Shown here piece after piece: positions 8,505-15,568 of a stretch of 64,000 nt of DNA (its first letter is position 1; the number at the start of each line of letters is the position of its first letter). The stretch covers positions 62,001 through 126,000 of the forward strand of contig JBKBII010000004.1 in NCBI GenBank assembly GCA_046299415.1, read 5' to 3'. Made by a program: the position numbers and the translations under genes. The notes beneath the pieces are model-generated. The model worked only from the letters and a program-made list of their open reading frames with translations. It did not search any database and was not told the DNA's origin. Source of the stretch: JBKBII01 sp046299415. GTDB taxonomy: Bacteria; Pseudomonadota; Gammaproteobacteria; Ectothiorhodospirales; Ectothiorhodospiraceae.

Positions 8505-9639
8505 GTATGGGAAAGACGGGGTGTCAGCTGTGCACTTCACTACGGTTCATACGCGGAGCGACACGCGGATCCGGGTGAAGGAGACGGCGTCGCTGGCGGA
8601 AGGTCTAGGCGCGGGCGTAGCCCTTTACGTCCAGGACGGCAAAGGGTCCGAGCGTGATGGGGTGTCGGGTGTCGCGGTCGTGGATACGGGGGCGCCGCCC
8701 AGGGGGCGTGCGAGCCGAATGGTGCTGGGCGCTTGGCGGATGTACCGCGCGGTGCGTTCGGCGCGGCCGCAGGTTGCGCATTTTCATGATCCGGAGCTGA
8801 TACCGGTGGGGCTGGCGCTGAAGGCGTCGGGCATCAAGGTGGTGTACGACGTGCACGAGGACGTGCCCCGGCAGATCCTGGGCAAACACTGGATTTCGCC
8901 ATGGTTGCGTCGGCCGGTCGCCTGGGCGACGGAGGCGTTCGAGTGGCTGGCGGGGCGGGCGTTCGATGGTATCGTTGCCGCCACACCGACCATCGCGCGG
9001 CGCTTTCCTGATCACAAGACCGTCACGGTGCAGAACTTCCCAATCCTGGGCGAGCTGGTGGCGCCGGACCCGGTGCCGTATGGGCAGCGGCCGCCGCATT
9101 TTGCCTATGTCGGTGGGATCACGGACATCCGTGGCTCGCGGGAGATGGTGGAGGCCATTGGCCAAGTGGCCGAGCCAGAGTGTCGGCTGCAACTGGCCGG
9201 TGGCTTCTCGCCCGCAACGCACGGCGATGAACTCGCAGGTTTGCCGGGCTGGGAACGCGTGGCGTTTCATGGCTGGGCGTCGCGCCCAGAGGTCGCATCG
9301 ATCCTGGGGAACGTGAGGGCAGGTCTGGTGGTGCTGCATCCCACCAAAAACTACCCGGATGCCTACCCCGTGAAGATGTTCGAATACATGGCGGCGGGCC
9401 TGCCGGTGATCGCCTCGGACTTCCCCCTGTGGCGGGAGATCGTGGACGGCGCCGGTTGCGGCCTGCTGGTCGACCCGCAGGATTCGGCCGCGATTGCCCA
9501 GGCAATGGAGTGGCTGTTGGCCCACCCGGAAGAGGCCGAAGCTATGGGCCACCGCGGCCGCGAGGCAGTGGAGCGCCTGTACAACTGGGCCCCAGAGGCG
9601 GAGAAGCTCCTGGCCTTGTACGAGCGCCTGCTGCGCTAG
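8497..9639 (+). CDS. glycosyltransferase, GT4 family
   Basis: This protein of about 380 residues has the two Rossmann-like halves of a GT-B enzyme. The N-terminal half has an H-F-H-D-P-E segment (about residue 90) and a Y-D-V-H-E-D segment typical of some GT4 enzymes. The C-terminal half holds the donor-binding K-M-F-E-Y-M-A-A-G-L-P-V signature (about 292-303) and the GT4 E-x7-E region. It should add one sugar to the lipid-linked repeat unit on the cytoplasmic side; donor and acceptor cannot be read from sequence. The ATG at 8497 has AAAGGA eight bases upstream and overlaps the wzy end by eight bases. An upstream in-frame ATG at 8461 lies deep inside wzy and is less likely. Confidence 0.85.
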   Translation: MVEYGKDGVSAVHFTTVHTRSDTRIRVKETASLAEGLGAGVALYVQDGKGSERDGVSGVAVVDTGAPPRGRASRMVLGAWRMYRAVRSARPQVAHFHDPELIPVGLALKASGIKVVYDVHEDVPRQILGKHWISPWLRRPVAWATEAFEWLAGRAFDGIVAATPTIARRFPDHKTVTVQNFPILGELVAPDPVPYGQRPPHFAYVGGITDIRGSREMVEAIGQVAEPECRLQLAGGFSPATHGDELAGLPGWERVAFHGWASRPEVASILGNVRAGLVVLHPTKNYPDAYPVKMFEYMAAGLPVIASDFPLWREIVDGAGCGLLVDPQDSAAIAQAMEWLLAHPEEAEAMGHRGREAVERLYNWAPEAEKLLALYERLLR

Positions 9640-9646
9640 TTTGTTT

Positions 9647-9964
9647 CCACGGATGGACTTAGATGAACACGGATGGTTGCAAAGTGTTCGCGGGAGGCCA
9701 TGTGCAGCCCGGAATGCCGCAGGCCAGATTGAGTGACTTTTTCCTCTCGTGGGTGTGTTGTAGCAACCCAATGCGCCCCGGCGTGTTGGTGGTTGCTCGA
9801 GCCGCCGCGAAATAACCCGTGTTCATCCGTGCCAATCCGTGGCCCCTTGGTTTTCAGCCACGGAACCCACAGAAGAACACGGAAAGTTGCACATGGCGAA
9901 GACTGAAGGAGGCGAGTGTTTTCATCTCAGCGCCTTGTCCGTGTCGTTTTGTGTTTTTCCGTGG
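9647..9964. repeat. cassette of four related units arranged as two inverted pairs
   Basis: Unit A (9647-9676) starts CCACGGATG and contains GAACACGGATGG. Its reverse-complement relative A' is at 9816-9843 and ends in ATCCGTGG. A second, diverged pair follows: B at 9858-9885 starts CCACGGAAC and contains GAACACGGAAA, and B' at 9936-9964 ends in TTTTTCCGTGG. The four units fill most of the gap between two genes of the polysaccharide locus. Short CCACGGA...CACGGA repeats of this kind are seen between genes in many proteobacteria. No gene is visible between the units. The stems could form long-range hairpins in RNA. Confidence 0.65.
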
Positions 9965-9991
9965 CCCATTAATCCATCAAGCGAATGATTC

Positions 9992-11080
9992 ATGACCGAA
10001 GTGTTTACCATCGTCGGGGCGCGGCCCCAGTTCATCAAGGCGGCGCCGGTCTCGCGCGCGTTGGCCGCTGCGGGTATGCGCGAGCAGATCGTGCACACCG
10101 GCCAGCACTTCGATGTCGGGATGTCCGATGTGTTCTTTGACGAGCTCGGCATCCCTGCGCCAGCCCATCATCTGGGTGTGTCCGGTGGCGGCCATGGGGC
10201 GATGACCGGCGCGATGCTTCAGGCGCTCGAACCGCTGATGGAGCGCGAGGCGCCCGATTGGGTGCTGGTCTACGGTGATACGAACTCCACCTTGGCGGGT
10301 GCCCTGGCCGCGAGCAAGCTGCACATCCCCGTGGCGCACGTGGAGGCCGGGCTTCGCTCGTTCAACCGGCGGATGCCCGAGGAACAGAACCGGATTGTCA
10401 CGGATCACCTTTCCGACCTGTTGTTGACGCCAACGGATGGGGCGACCCAGCGGCTGCGGGAGGAGGGCATCCCTGACGCGCGCATTGTGCAGGTAGGGGA
10501 CGTGATGTTCGACGCCGCACTCTACTTTGCGGACCGCGCCGCCGAGCACAGCACAGTACTCGTACAGCATGAACTGGAGGCAGGCGCCTACATCCTGGCG
10601 ACTGTCCACCGCGCCGACAATACCGACGACCCCGAGCGCCTGCGCGCGATCGTGGATGGTCTGGAGGCCGTGGCCGGGGGGCACCCGGTCATCTTGCCGC
10701 TACACCCGCGTACTCGCGCGGCTTTGCGGCGCCACGGGATCGCGCTTGCAAGGGTACGAGCCATTGACCCCGTGGGCTACCTGGACATGGTCGCCCTGGA
10801 GCGCCACGCGGCCCTCATTGCCACCGACTCCGGCGGCGTGCAGAAGGAGGCCTATTTCCACGGCGTCCCCTGCGTCACCCTGCGCGACGAGACCGAATGG
10901 ACCGAGCTGGTCGACCTCGGCTGGAACCGCCTGGCTCCGCCCACTCGTGGCGATATCGCGTCCGAGATCCGCGCGGCCCTTGGCACCACCGGCCGCGACG
11001 GCCGCCCCTATGGCGACGGCCATGCCGCCGAACACATCGCGCGGGCGATTGCTAGCGTGCCTACCGCGAAGAACCGGTAA
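9992..11080 (+). CDS. UDP-N-acetylglucosamine 2-epimerase family (WbpI/WlbD or WecB type)
   Basis: This 362-residue protein starts with the G-A-R-P-Q-F-I-K motif of non-hydrolysing UDP-GlcNAc 2-epimerases. It carries the family's conserved G-D-T-N-S, H-V-E-A-G-L-R, P-E-E-x-N-R and D-S-G-G-x-Q-E-like segments (the last as D-S-G-G-V-Q-K-E). Classical WecB converts UDP-GlcNAc to UDP-ManNAc. The WbpI/WlbD branch epimerises UDP-GlcNAc3NAcA to UDP-ManNAc3NAcA. The R-P-Q-F-I-K form of the N-terminal motif and the presence of WbpB- and WbpD-like genes at 2820 and 3971 make the second role more likely. No strong ribosome binding site precedes the ATG. Confidence 0.85.
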   Translation: MTEVFTIVGARPQFIKAAPVSRALAAAGMREQIVHTGQHFDVGMSDVFFDELGIPAPAHHLGVSGGGHGAMTGAMLQALEPLMEREAPDWVLVYGDTNSTLAGALAASKLHIPVAHVEAGLRSFNRRMPEEQNRIVTDHLSDLLLTPTDGATQRLREEGIPDARIVQVGDVMFDAALYFADRAAEHSTVLVQHELEAGAYILATVHRADNTDDPERLRAIVDGLEAVAGGHPVILPLHPRTRAALRRHGIALARVRAIDPVGYLDMVALERHAALIATDSGGVQKEAYFHGVPCVTLRDETEWTELVDLGWNRLAPPTRGDIASEIRAALGTTGRDGRPYGDGHAAEHIARAIASVPTAKNR

Positions 11081-11126
11081 CCAACAGACCGCCGCGAAAG
11101 TATCCATCCGACTGGATCCAGCCTGA

Positions 11127-12410
11127 ATGCGCATCACCTACCTGCACCAGTACTTCAACACTCCGGAGATGTCCGGCGGCACACGCTCGTACGAGATGGC
11201 GCGGCGCTTGGTGGCCATGGGGCACGAAGTGAACATGGTCACCTCGTGGCGGGAGGAAGGCGGCGAGCGTGACTGGTACGAGACGGAAGAGGCGGGCATT
11301 CGGGTGCACTGGTTGCCGGTCCCGTATTCCAACCACATGAGTTACTCCGAGCGGATGCGTGCTTTCGTACGCTTTGCGTGGCAGGCGGCGCGCAAGGCGG
11401 CCTCGATCCCGGCGGACGTGGTGTTTGCCACGAGTACGCCACTGACGATCGCGTTACCGGGCGCCTATGCGGCGCGAAAGCAGAAGGTGCCGATGGTGTT
11501 TGAGGTGCGGGATCTCTGGCCCGAAGTCCCTATAGCGCTTGGCGTTCTGAATAATCCGATCGCCCAGAAAGCGGGGAGGTTGCTTGAGCGATTTGCCTAT
11601 AACAAATCGGCACATGTTGTCGCATTGGCCCCTGGAATGCGCGACGGAGTATGTAATACAGGATACGATGGGAATAAGGTTTCAGTGATCCCAAATGGGG
11701 CGGATCTCGACAGCCTTGAGCCGGCTTTTGAGCCGCAATATAAAAATAATGAATCGTATTCGGAAAGGCGCGCGGGTTTGGTTGTTTACTGTGGAACGAT
11801 CGGTCCAGCGAACGGAGTGGGCTATATTTGTCGCCTGGCTGAATCGATAAAGAGACAGTTTCCGGAGGATGAGACGGAATTCCTCGTCATCGGAGATGGG
11901 AAGTGTAGAAAAGAAGTTGAAATGGAAGCAGAAAAGCTCGGCGTTCTTGGGTCCAAAGTTAAATTTCTCGGGGCAGTTAGTAAGCGTCAGGTTTTTGAAT
12001 GGCTCCAGCAATCGGACGTCACGATCATGACTTATGATGGCCCTGAGGTTCTCTATCGTGACTCAGTTTCGAACAAGTTTTTTGACTCAATCGCATGTGG
12101 TTGCCCTGTGGTATCGAATTTTGAAGGGTTTTCAACCATGACCGCTAAGGCTTATGGTGCAGGGATAATATTGCCACGGCAAGATCTTGAAGGGGCTGCG
12201 GCGACGCTTGTGGATTATCTTTCAGATAGGGTGGCGATGGATCGTGCGAGGGTGAACGCAGTTGGCTTGGCGACTGAGTGGTTTTCTCGCGACCGCTTGG
12301 CGGTTGCTTTGGAGACGGTGTTGCGTGGTGTCGTTGAGCGGAGAGCAGATCAGTTGCCGGTCGGTCTGGAGTTTGTTGGGCTTTGGGATGAAGTAAAAGG
12401 TGCAAGTTGA
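11127..12410 (+). CDS. glycosyltransferase, GT4 family (WbuB-like)
   Basis: This 427-residue GT-B glycosyltransferase has an N-terminal half like WbuB/WbpH-type enzymes: Y-F-N-T-P near residue 10, S-G-G-T-R-S-Y-E, then V-R-D-L-W-P-E near residue 128. Its C-terminal donor-binding half contains V-I-P-N-G-A-D and K-F-F-D-S-I-A-C-G-C-P-V. It should transfer an N-acetylated amino sugar, but the donor is unknown. It follows the WbpI-like epimerase by 46 bases. The first third is strongly GC-rich, while from about 11520 to 12250 the sequence is clearly richer in A and T with different codon choice, suggesting a mosaic gene. No strong ribosome binding site is visible. Confidence 0.85.
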   Translation: MRITYLHQYFNTPEMSGGTRSYEMARRLVAMGHEVNMVTSWREEGGERDWYETEEAGIRVHWLPVPYSNHMSYSERMRAFVRFAWQAARKAASIPADVVFATSTPLTIALPGAYAARKQKVPMVFEVRDLWPEVPIALGVLNNPIAQKAGRLLERFAYNKSAHVVALAPGMRDGVCNTGYDGNKVSVIPNGADLDSLEPAFEPQYKNNESYSERRAGLVVYCGTIGPANGVGYICRLAESIKRQFPEDETEFLVIGDGKCRKEVEMEAEKLGVLGSKVKFLGAVSKRQVFEWLQQSDVTIMTYDGPEVLYRDSVSNKFFDSIACGCPVVSNFEGFSTMTAKAYGAGIILPRQDLEGAAATLVDYLSDRVAMDRARVNAVGLATEWFSRDRLAVALETVLRGVVERRADQLPVGLEFVGLWDEVKGAS

Positions 12411-12488
12411 CTGGATGAGCCCCCGATTTCAAAAGATCCCGGTGGATGGCCGGCGGTTGGGCGGTGCATTGAATAGCGAGCCAACATA

Positions 12489-13130
12489 GTGATCGAGTTC
12501 CTTGCGTACAGGTTGAAGGGGCGTTTTCCGGGGGCGTTTCGTTGGATCGAGGCGGCGGCCCGTGGGGTGACGGTGTTGCGTTACGGCCGTCGGCTCCGGC
12601 GCGCCAGCGCCGAGGCCGTGGTGCGAGGCACCGTGCGCGGGGAGGCGGCGGTGATGCGGCCACTGGGGCTCGAGGATCTTGACGCGTTGTACGAGTTTCT
12701 GGCGGCGCAACCGGAGGAACACCTGCGCTACTTTCGACCGCATGGGTTTGACCGGGCGGCGCTGCGGGCCGTGCTGGGTTCGGGGGCGTTCCTGACCTAT
12801 GGCTTGTTCGTGGGCGATCGGCTCGCGGCATATGCCTTGTTGAAGGTGGCGCCAACCGGCTCGGCGTTCATCGGGCTACTGGTGGATCGAGCGTACACCG
12901 GCCTGGGCCTTGGGCGCTTCGCGGTTGGTTACCTGTATTGGCAGGCCTCGAAGGCGGGCCTGCGCGCGCGGTCGACGATCAGCCGCCACAACCCGGCATC
13001 GCTGCGTTCGCATGAGGCGGTGGCGAAATTCAAGATCGTGGCGGAGCTGCCGAACGACTATCTGCTGATCGAGTTCCCGCCAGCGCGGCCTGAAAAACCG
13101 GTGTTGGCTGTGGACCTTGCGGGGTCATGA
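12489..13130 (+). CDS. GNAT-family N-acetyltransferase in the sugar-nucleotide module
   Basis: This 213-residue protein has a GNAT-like C-terminal domain. The acetyl-CoA loop region is at about residues 135-150 (Y-T-G-L-G-L-G-R-F), and a typical N-P-A-S-L-R-S-H helix follows near residue 170. It begins with a GTG at 12489. It lies directly before a PglC-like phosphoglycosyl transferase, a PLP aminotransferase and a 4,6-dehydratase. In bacillosamine clusters the 4-amino group is usually acetylated by the hexapeptide-repeat enzyme PglD. A GNAT enzyme (as in some 4-amino-6-deoxy sugar pathways) may do this here. Specificity is inference from context. Confidence 0.75.
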   Translation: MIEFLAYRLKGRFPGAFRWIEAAARGVTVLRYGRRLRRASAEAVVRGTVRGEAAVMRPLGLEDLDALYEFLAAQPEEHLRYFRPHGFDRAALRAVLGSGAFLTYGLFVGDRLAAYALLKVAPTGSAFIGLLVDRAYTGLGLGRFAVGYLYWQASKAGLRARSTISRHNPASLRSHEAVAKFKIVAELPNDYLLIEFPPARPEKPVLAVDLAGS

Positions 13131-13182
13131 GTCCTGTCGGTCAGGATTGTGGCCGGAATGGACGCGAAAGGCTGAGTGCAGC

Positions 13183-13791
13183 ATGCCAGACGGTTTGACC
13201 ACCACTGAGGCCGCGCTCAAGCGCGGCTTTGACATCCTAGGGGCAGTCGTTGGCCTGGCGCTGATGTTCTGGTTGATTGCGCTGGCGTGGTTGGCGGCGA
13301 CGATCGACACGCGCGCGAACGGATTCTTTATTCAGCAGCGTGTGGGGCGCCATGGCCGAGTGTTCCGGGTGATCAAGATTCGCACGATGCGGGTGGGCAC
13401 CGGGCGCGATACGATGGTCACGACGCGCAACGATCCGCGCATTACGCCGCTGGGGCGGTTCTTCCGTCGGGCGAAGATCGACGAGCTACCGCAGCTGATC
13501 AATGTGCTGTTGGGGCAGATGAGCTTTGTGGGGCCGCGGCCGGATGTGCCGGGGTATGCGGATGCGCTGGAGGGGGAGGATCGGGTGATCTTGACGGTGC
13601 GCCCGGGGATTACCGGGCCGGCCACGCTGAAATACCGCGACGAGGAGACGCTGCTGGCGGGGGTGGATGACCCGGAGCGCTACAACCGCGAGGTGATCTT
13701 CCCCGATAAGGTGCGGATCAATCGCGAGTATGTGCAGCAGTGGTCGTTACGGAAGGATCTTGGGTATATCTGGCGTACGGTATTTCGGTAG
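13183..13791 (+). CDS. initiating phosphoglycosyl transferase, PglC-like bacterial sugar transferase
   Basis: This protein of about 202 residues is a small monotopic phosphoglycosyl transferase. It has one hydrophobic N-terminal re-entrant segment (about residues 15-38), then K-I-R-T-M-R, D-E-L-P-Q-L-I-N-V-L, G-P-R-P and a C-terminal R-P-G-I-T-G-P motif. It transfers a phospho-sugar from UDP to undecaprenyl phosphate at the inner membrane and starts repeat-unit synthesis. The lack of a large N-terminal multi-membrane domain places it with PglC/WecP-like short enzymes rather than WbaP. The ATG at 13183 has AAAGG about ten bases upstream, and in-frame upstream codons from 13117 overlap the preceding gene. 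The neighbouring aminotransferase and dehydratase suggest UDP-QuiNAc4NAc as donor. Confidence 0.9.
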   Translation: MPDGLTTTEAALKRGFDILGAVVGLALMFWLIALAWLAATIDTRANGFFIQQRVGRHGRVFRVIKIRTMRVGTGRDTMVTTRNDPRITPLGRFFRRAKIDELPQLINVLLGQMSFVGPRPDVPGYADALEGEDRVILTVRPGITGPATLKYRDEETLLAGVDDPERYNREVIFPDKVRINREYVQQWSLRKDLGYIWRTVFR

Positions 13792-13980
13792 GGTCGAGGT
13801 TGGATTCTGCTGGCGCACCGCGGCGTCTGGGCGGCTTCGCTCCGCGTGCCGTGGTGAGCCAAGGCGATCATTCATCAGTTTTGTTGCAGTTCGCACGCGT
13901 AAGCGGTTCAGTCGCGGGCCGCAGGCGAGGCCATTGTGGCGGATCAATGTGAAGCCCCTGGGTCGCGATGCATCGCTCGA

Positions 13981-14008
13981 CGAGTCTGGCTCGACGAGTC
14001 TGGCTCGA
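13981..14008. repeat. two-copy 14-bp direct repeat before the aminotransferase gene
   Basis: The unit CGAGTCTGGCTCGA occurs twice without a gap at 13981-13994 and 13995-14008, followed by a degenerate third start. It lies about 35 bases before the aminotransferase start, within a 252-base gap without its own gene. Confidence 0.6.
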
Positions 14009-14043
14009 TGGGATTCGCTCGACAGAGGGTAAAGGAGCGCATC

Positions 14044-15213
14044 GTGGTGAGAAGTGCCTGGCCGCAACACGAGGAGGACGAGCTGCAGGCGGTGCAGGCG
14101 GTGCTGAAGGCCGGCCGCGTGAACTATTGGAATGGCTCGGAAGGGCGTGAGTTCGAGCGCGAGTTCGCGGCGTTTCATGGGTTGGCGAACGGAATTGCCG
14201 TAGCGAATGGCACACTGGCGCTCGAGCTGGCGTTGCTGGCGCTGGGTGTGGGCGAGGGGGACGATGTGGTGGTGACGCCGCGGACGTTCCTGGCCTCGGC
14301 GTCGGCCATTGTGATGCGCGGGGCGCGGCCGGTATTTGCGGAGGTGGACCGCGACTCGGGCAACATCACGCCCGAGACGGTGCGCGCAGTGCTGACGCCG
14401 CGAACGCGTGCGGTGATCGCGGTGCATTTGGCCGGCTGGCCCTGCGATATGCGCGGGCTGCGGGCGCTGGCGGATGAGCGGGGGGTGTTCCTGATCGAGG
14501 ACTGCGCGCAGGCGCACGGGGCCACGCTGGATGGGCAGCTGGTGGGGTCGTTTGGGGATGCGGCGGCGTTTTCCTTTTGTACCGATAAGATCATGTCCAC
14601 CGGTGGCGAGGGCGGCCTGTTGCTGGTGCGTGACGAGGCGGTGTGGCGTCGCGCGTGGAGCTTCAAGGATCACGGCAAGGATTGGGATGCGGTGTATCAC
14701 CGTGACCACGCGCCGGGCTTTCGCTGGTTGCATGAGTCATTTGGGACCAACTGGCGGCTGACCGAGATGCAGTCAGCCATTGGTCGGGCCCAGTTGCGCA
14801 AGCTGCCGCGGTGGCTTGCGCAGCGACGCGCCAATGCGCAGGTGCTGCTCAAGCGATTGTCCGGGCTCGAGGGTCTGCGGGTTCCCATGCCGCCGGGAAA
14901 CATTGAGCACGCGTTCTATAAGTTTTATGCGTATGTCGAGCCGGAGGCGCTGGCTGAGGGTTGGGATCGCGATGCGGTGGTCGCCGCGATCCAGGCGAAG
15001 GGCGTGCCTTGCCTGCACGGCGGCTGTAGCGAGGTGTATCGGGAAAAGGCATTCGATGCCACGGATTTTCGACCGGCGTCGCGTTTGCCGGTGGCGCGTA
15101 AACTGGGCGATACCAGTGTGATGTTGTTGGTGGACCACACCCTGAGCGAGTCGGACATGCGCGCGGTGGCGCAGGCGGTCGAGCAGGTCATGCAGGCCGC
15201 CGTCGCGGCGTGA
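14044..15213 (+). CDS. PLP-dependent sugar aminotransferase, DegT/DnrJ/EryC1/StrS family
   Basis: This protein of about 389 residues is a type I fold PLP aminotransferase of the sugar-nucleotide class. It shows the G-R-V-N-Y-W-N-G start segment, V-A-N-G-T-L-A-L-E-L, E-D-C-A-Q-A-H-G and the PLP-lysine region F-C-T-D-K-I-M-S-T-G-G-E-G-G (about residues 178-191). Most likely it aminates C4 of the 4-keto sugar made by the dehydratase at 15569. An alternative is that it supplies the missing C3 aminotransferase (WbpE/WlbC) of the ManNAc3NAcA pathway, although its lysine motif differs from the S-F-F-P-S-K type of that group. GTG starts at 14044 and 14047 are both served by AAAGGAG at 14031-14037. 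Confidence 0.85.
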   Translation: MVRSAWPQHEEDELQAVQAVLKAGRVNYWNGSEGREFEREFAAFHGLANGIAVANGTLALELALLALGVGEGDDVVVTPRTFLASASAIVMRGARPVFAEVDRDSGNITPETVRAVLTPRTRAVIAVHLAGWPCDMRGLRALADERGVFLIEDCAQAHGATLDGQLVGSFGDAAAFSFCTDKIMSTGGEGGLLLVRDEAVWRRAWSFKDHGKDWDAVYHRDHAPGFRWLHESFGTNWRLTEMQSAIGRAQLRKLPRWLAQRRANAQVLLKRLSGLEGLRVPMPPGNIEHAFYKFYAYVEPEALAEGWDRDAVVAAIQAKGVPCLHGGCSEVYREKAFDATDFRPASRLPVARKLGDTSVMLLVDHTLSESDMRAVAQAVEQVMQAAVAA

Positions 15214-15568
15214 TCGTCAGGCGCGCGGTCGAATTACGCTCGCCCGGAATTATCTGTTGATCTGATAATCTCGACTGAACTCGAAGGCCCGTGACGATTT
15301 CAGTCGCGTCTGCGAGGGCTTGCGCGACAGCGAATGCCAGCCGCAGCGTTGTGACGCGGTGCGGTCGTTGCGAGGGAATCTTTGTCTCGGCGTGACGCTT
15401 TTGGCCGTCCTGCTCGGTGCCGTCGCTTGGAGTGGTGTGCCCGCGCCGTTGAGTGCCGCCGGGCCGTTATTAATTGATGAGCAGATGCGCGCGCTGTGGT
15501 ACCGAGATGCCCTACGGCCCTGAATTTGCAGACGCTCTTGCCATCGCGACGAAACAGGAATTCGTGCT
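15214..15568. other. intergenic region between aminotransferase and dehydratase genes
   Basis: No supported gene. A short frame (15320-15523) contains one hydrophobic stretch but has no ribosome binding site or recognisable family. The ribosome binding site AGGAA for the following TTG start lies at its right end. Confidence 0.4.

Noticed and set aside
8605..9771. 388-residue minus-strand open frame
   Set aside because: Antisense to the GT4 glycosyltransferase, with His/Arg/Pro-rich composition and no ribosome binding site.
15320..15523. 67-residue frame with one hydrophobic stretch
   Set aside because: A single hydrophobic run in GC-rich DNA is weak evidence; there is no ribosome binding site, no known family and no operon junction.
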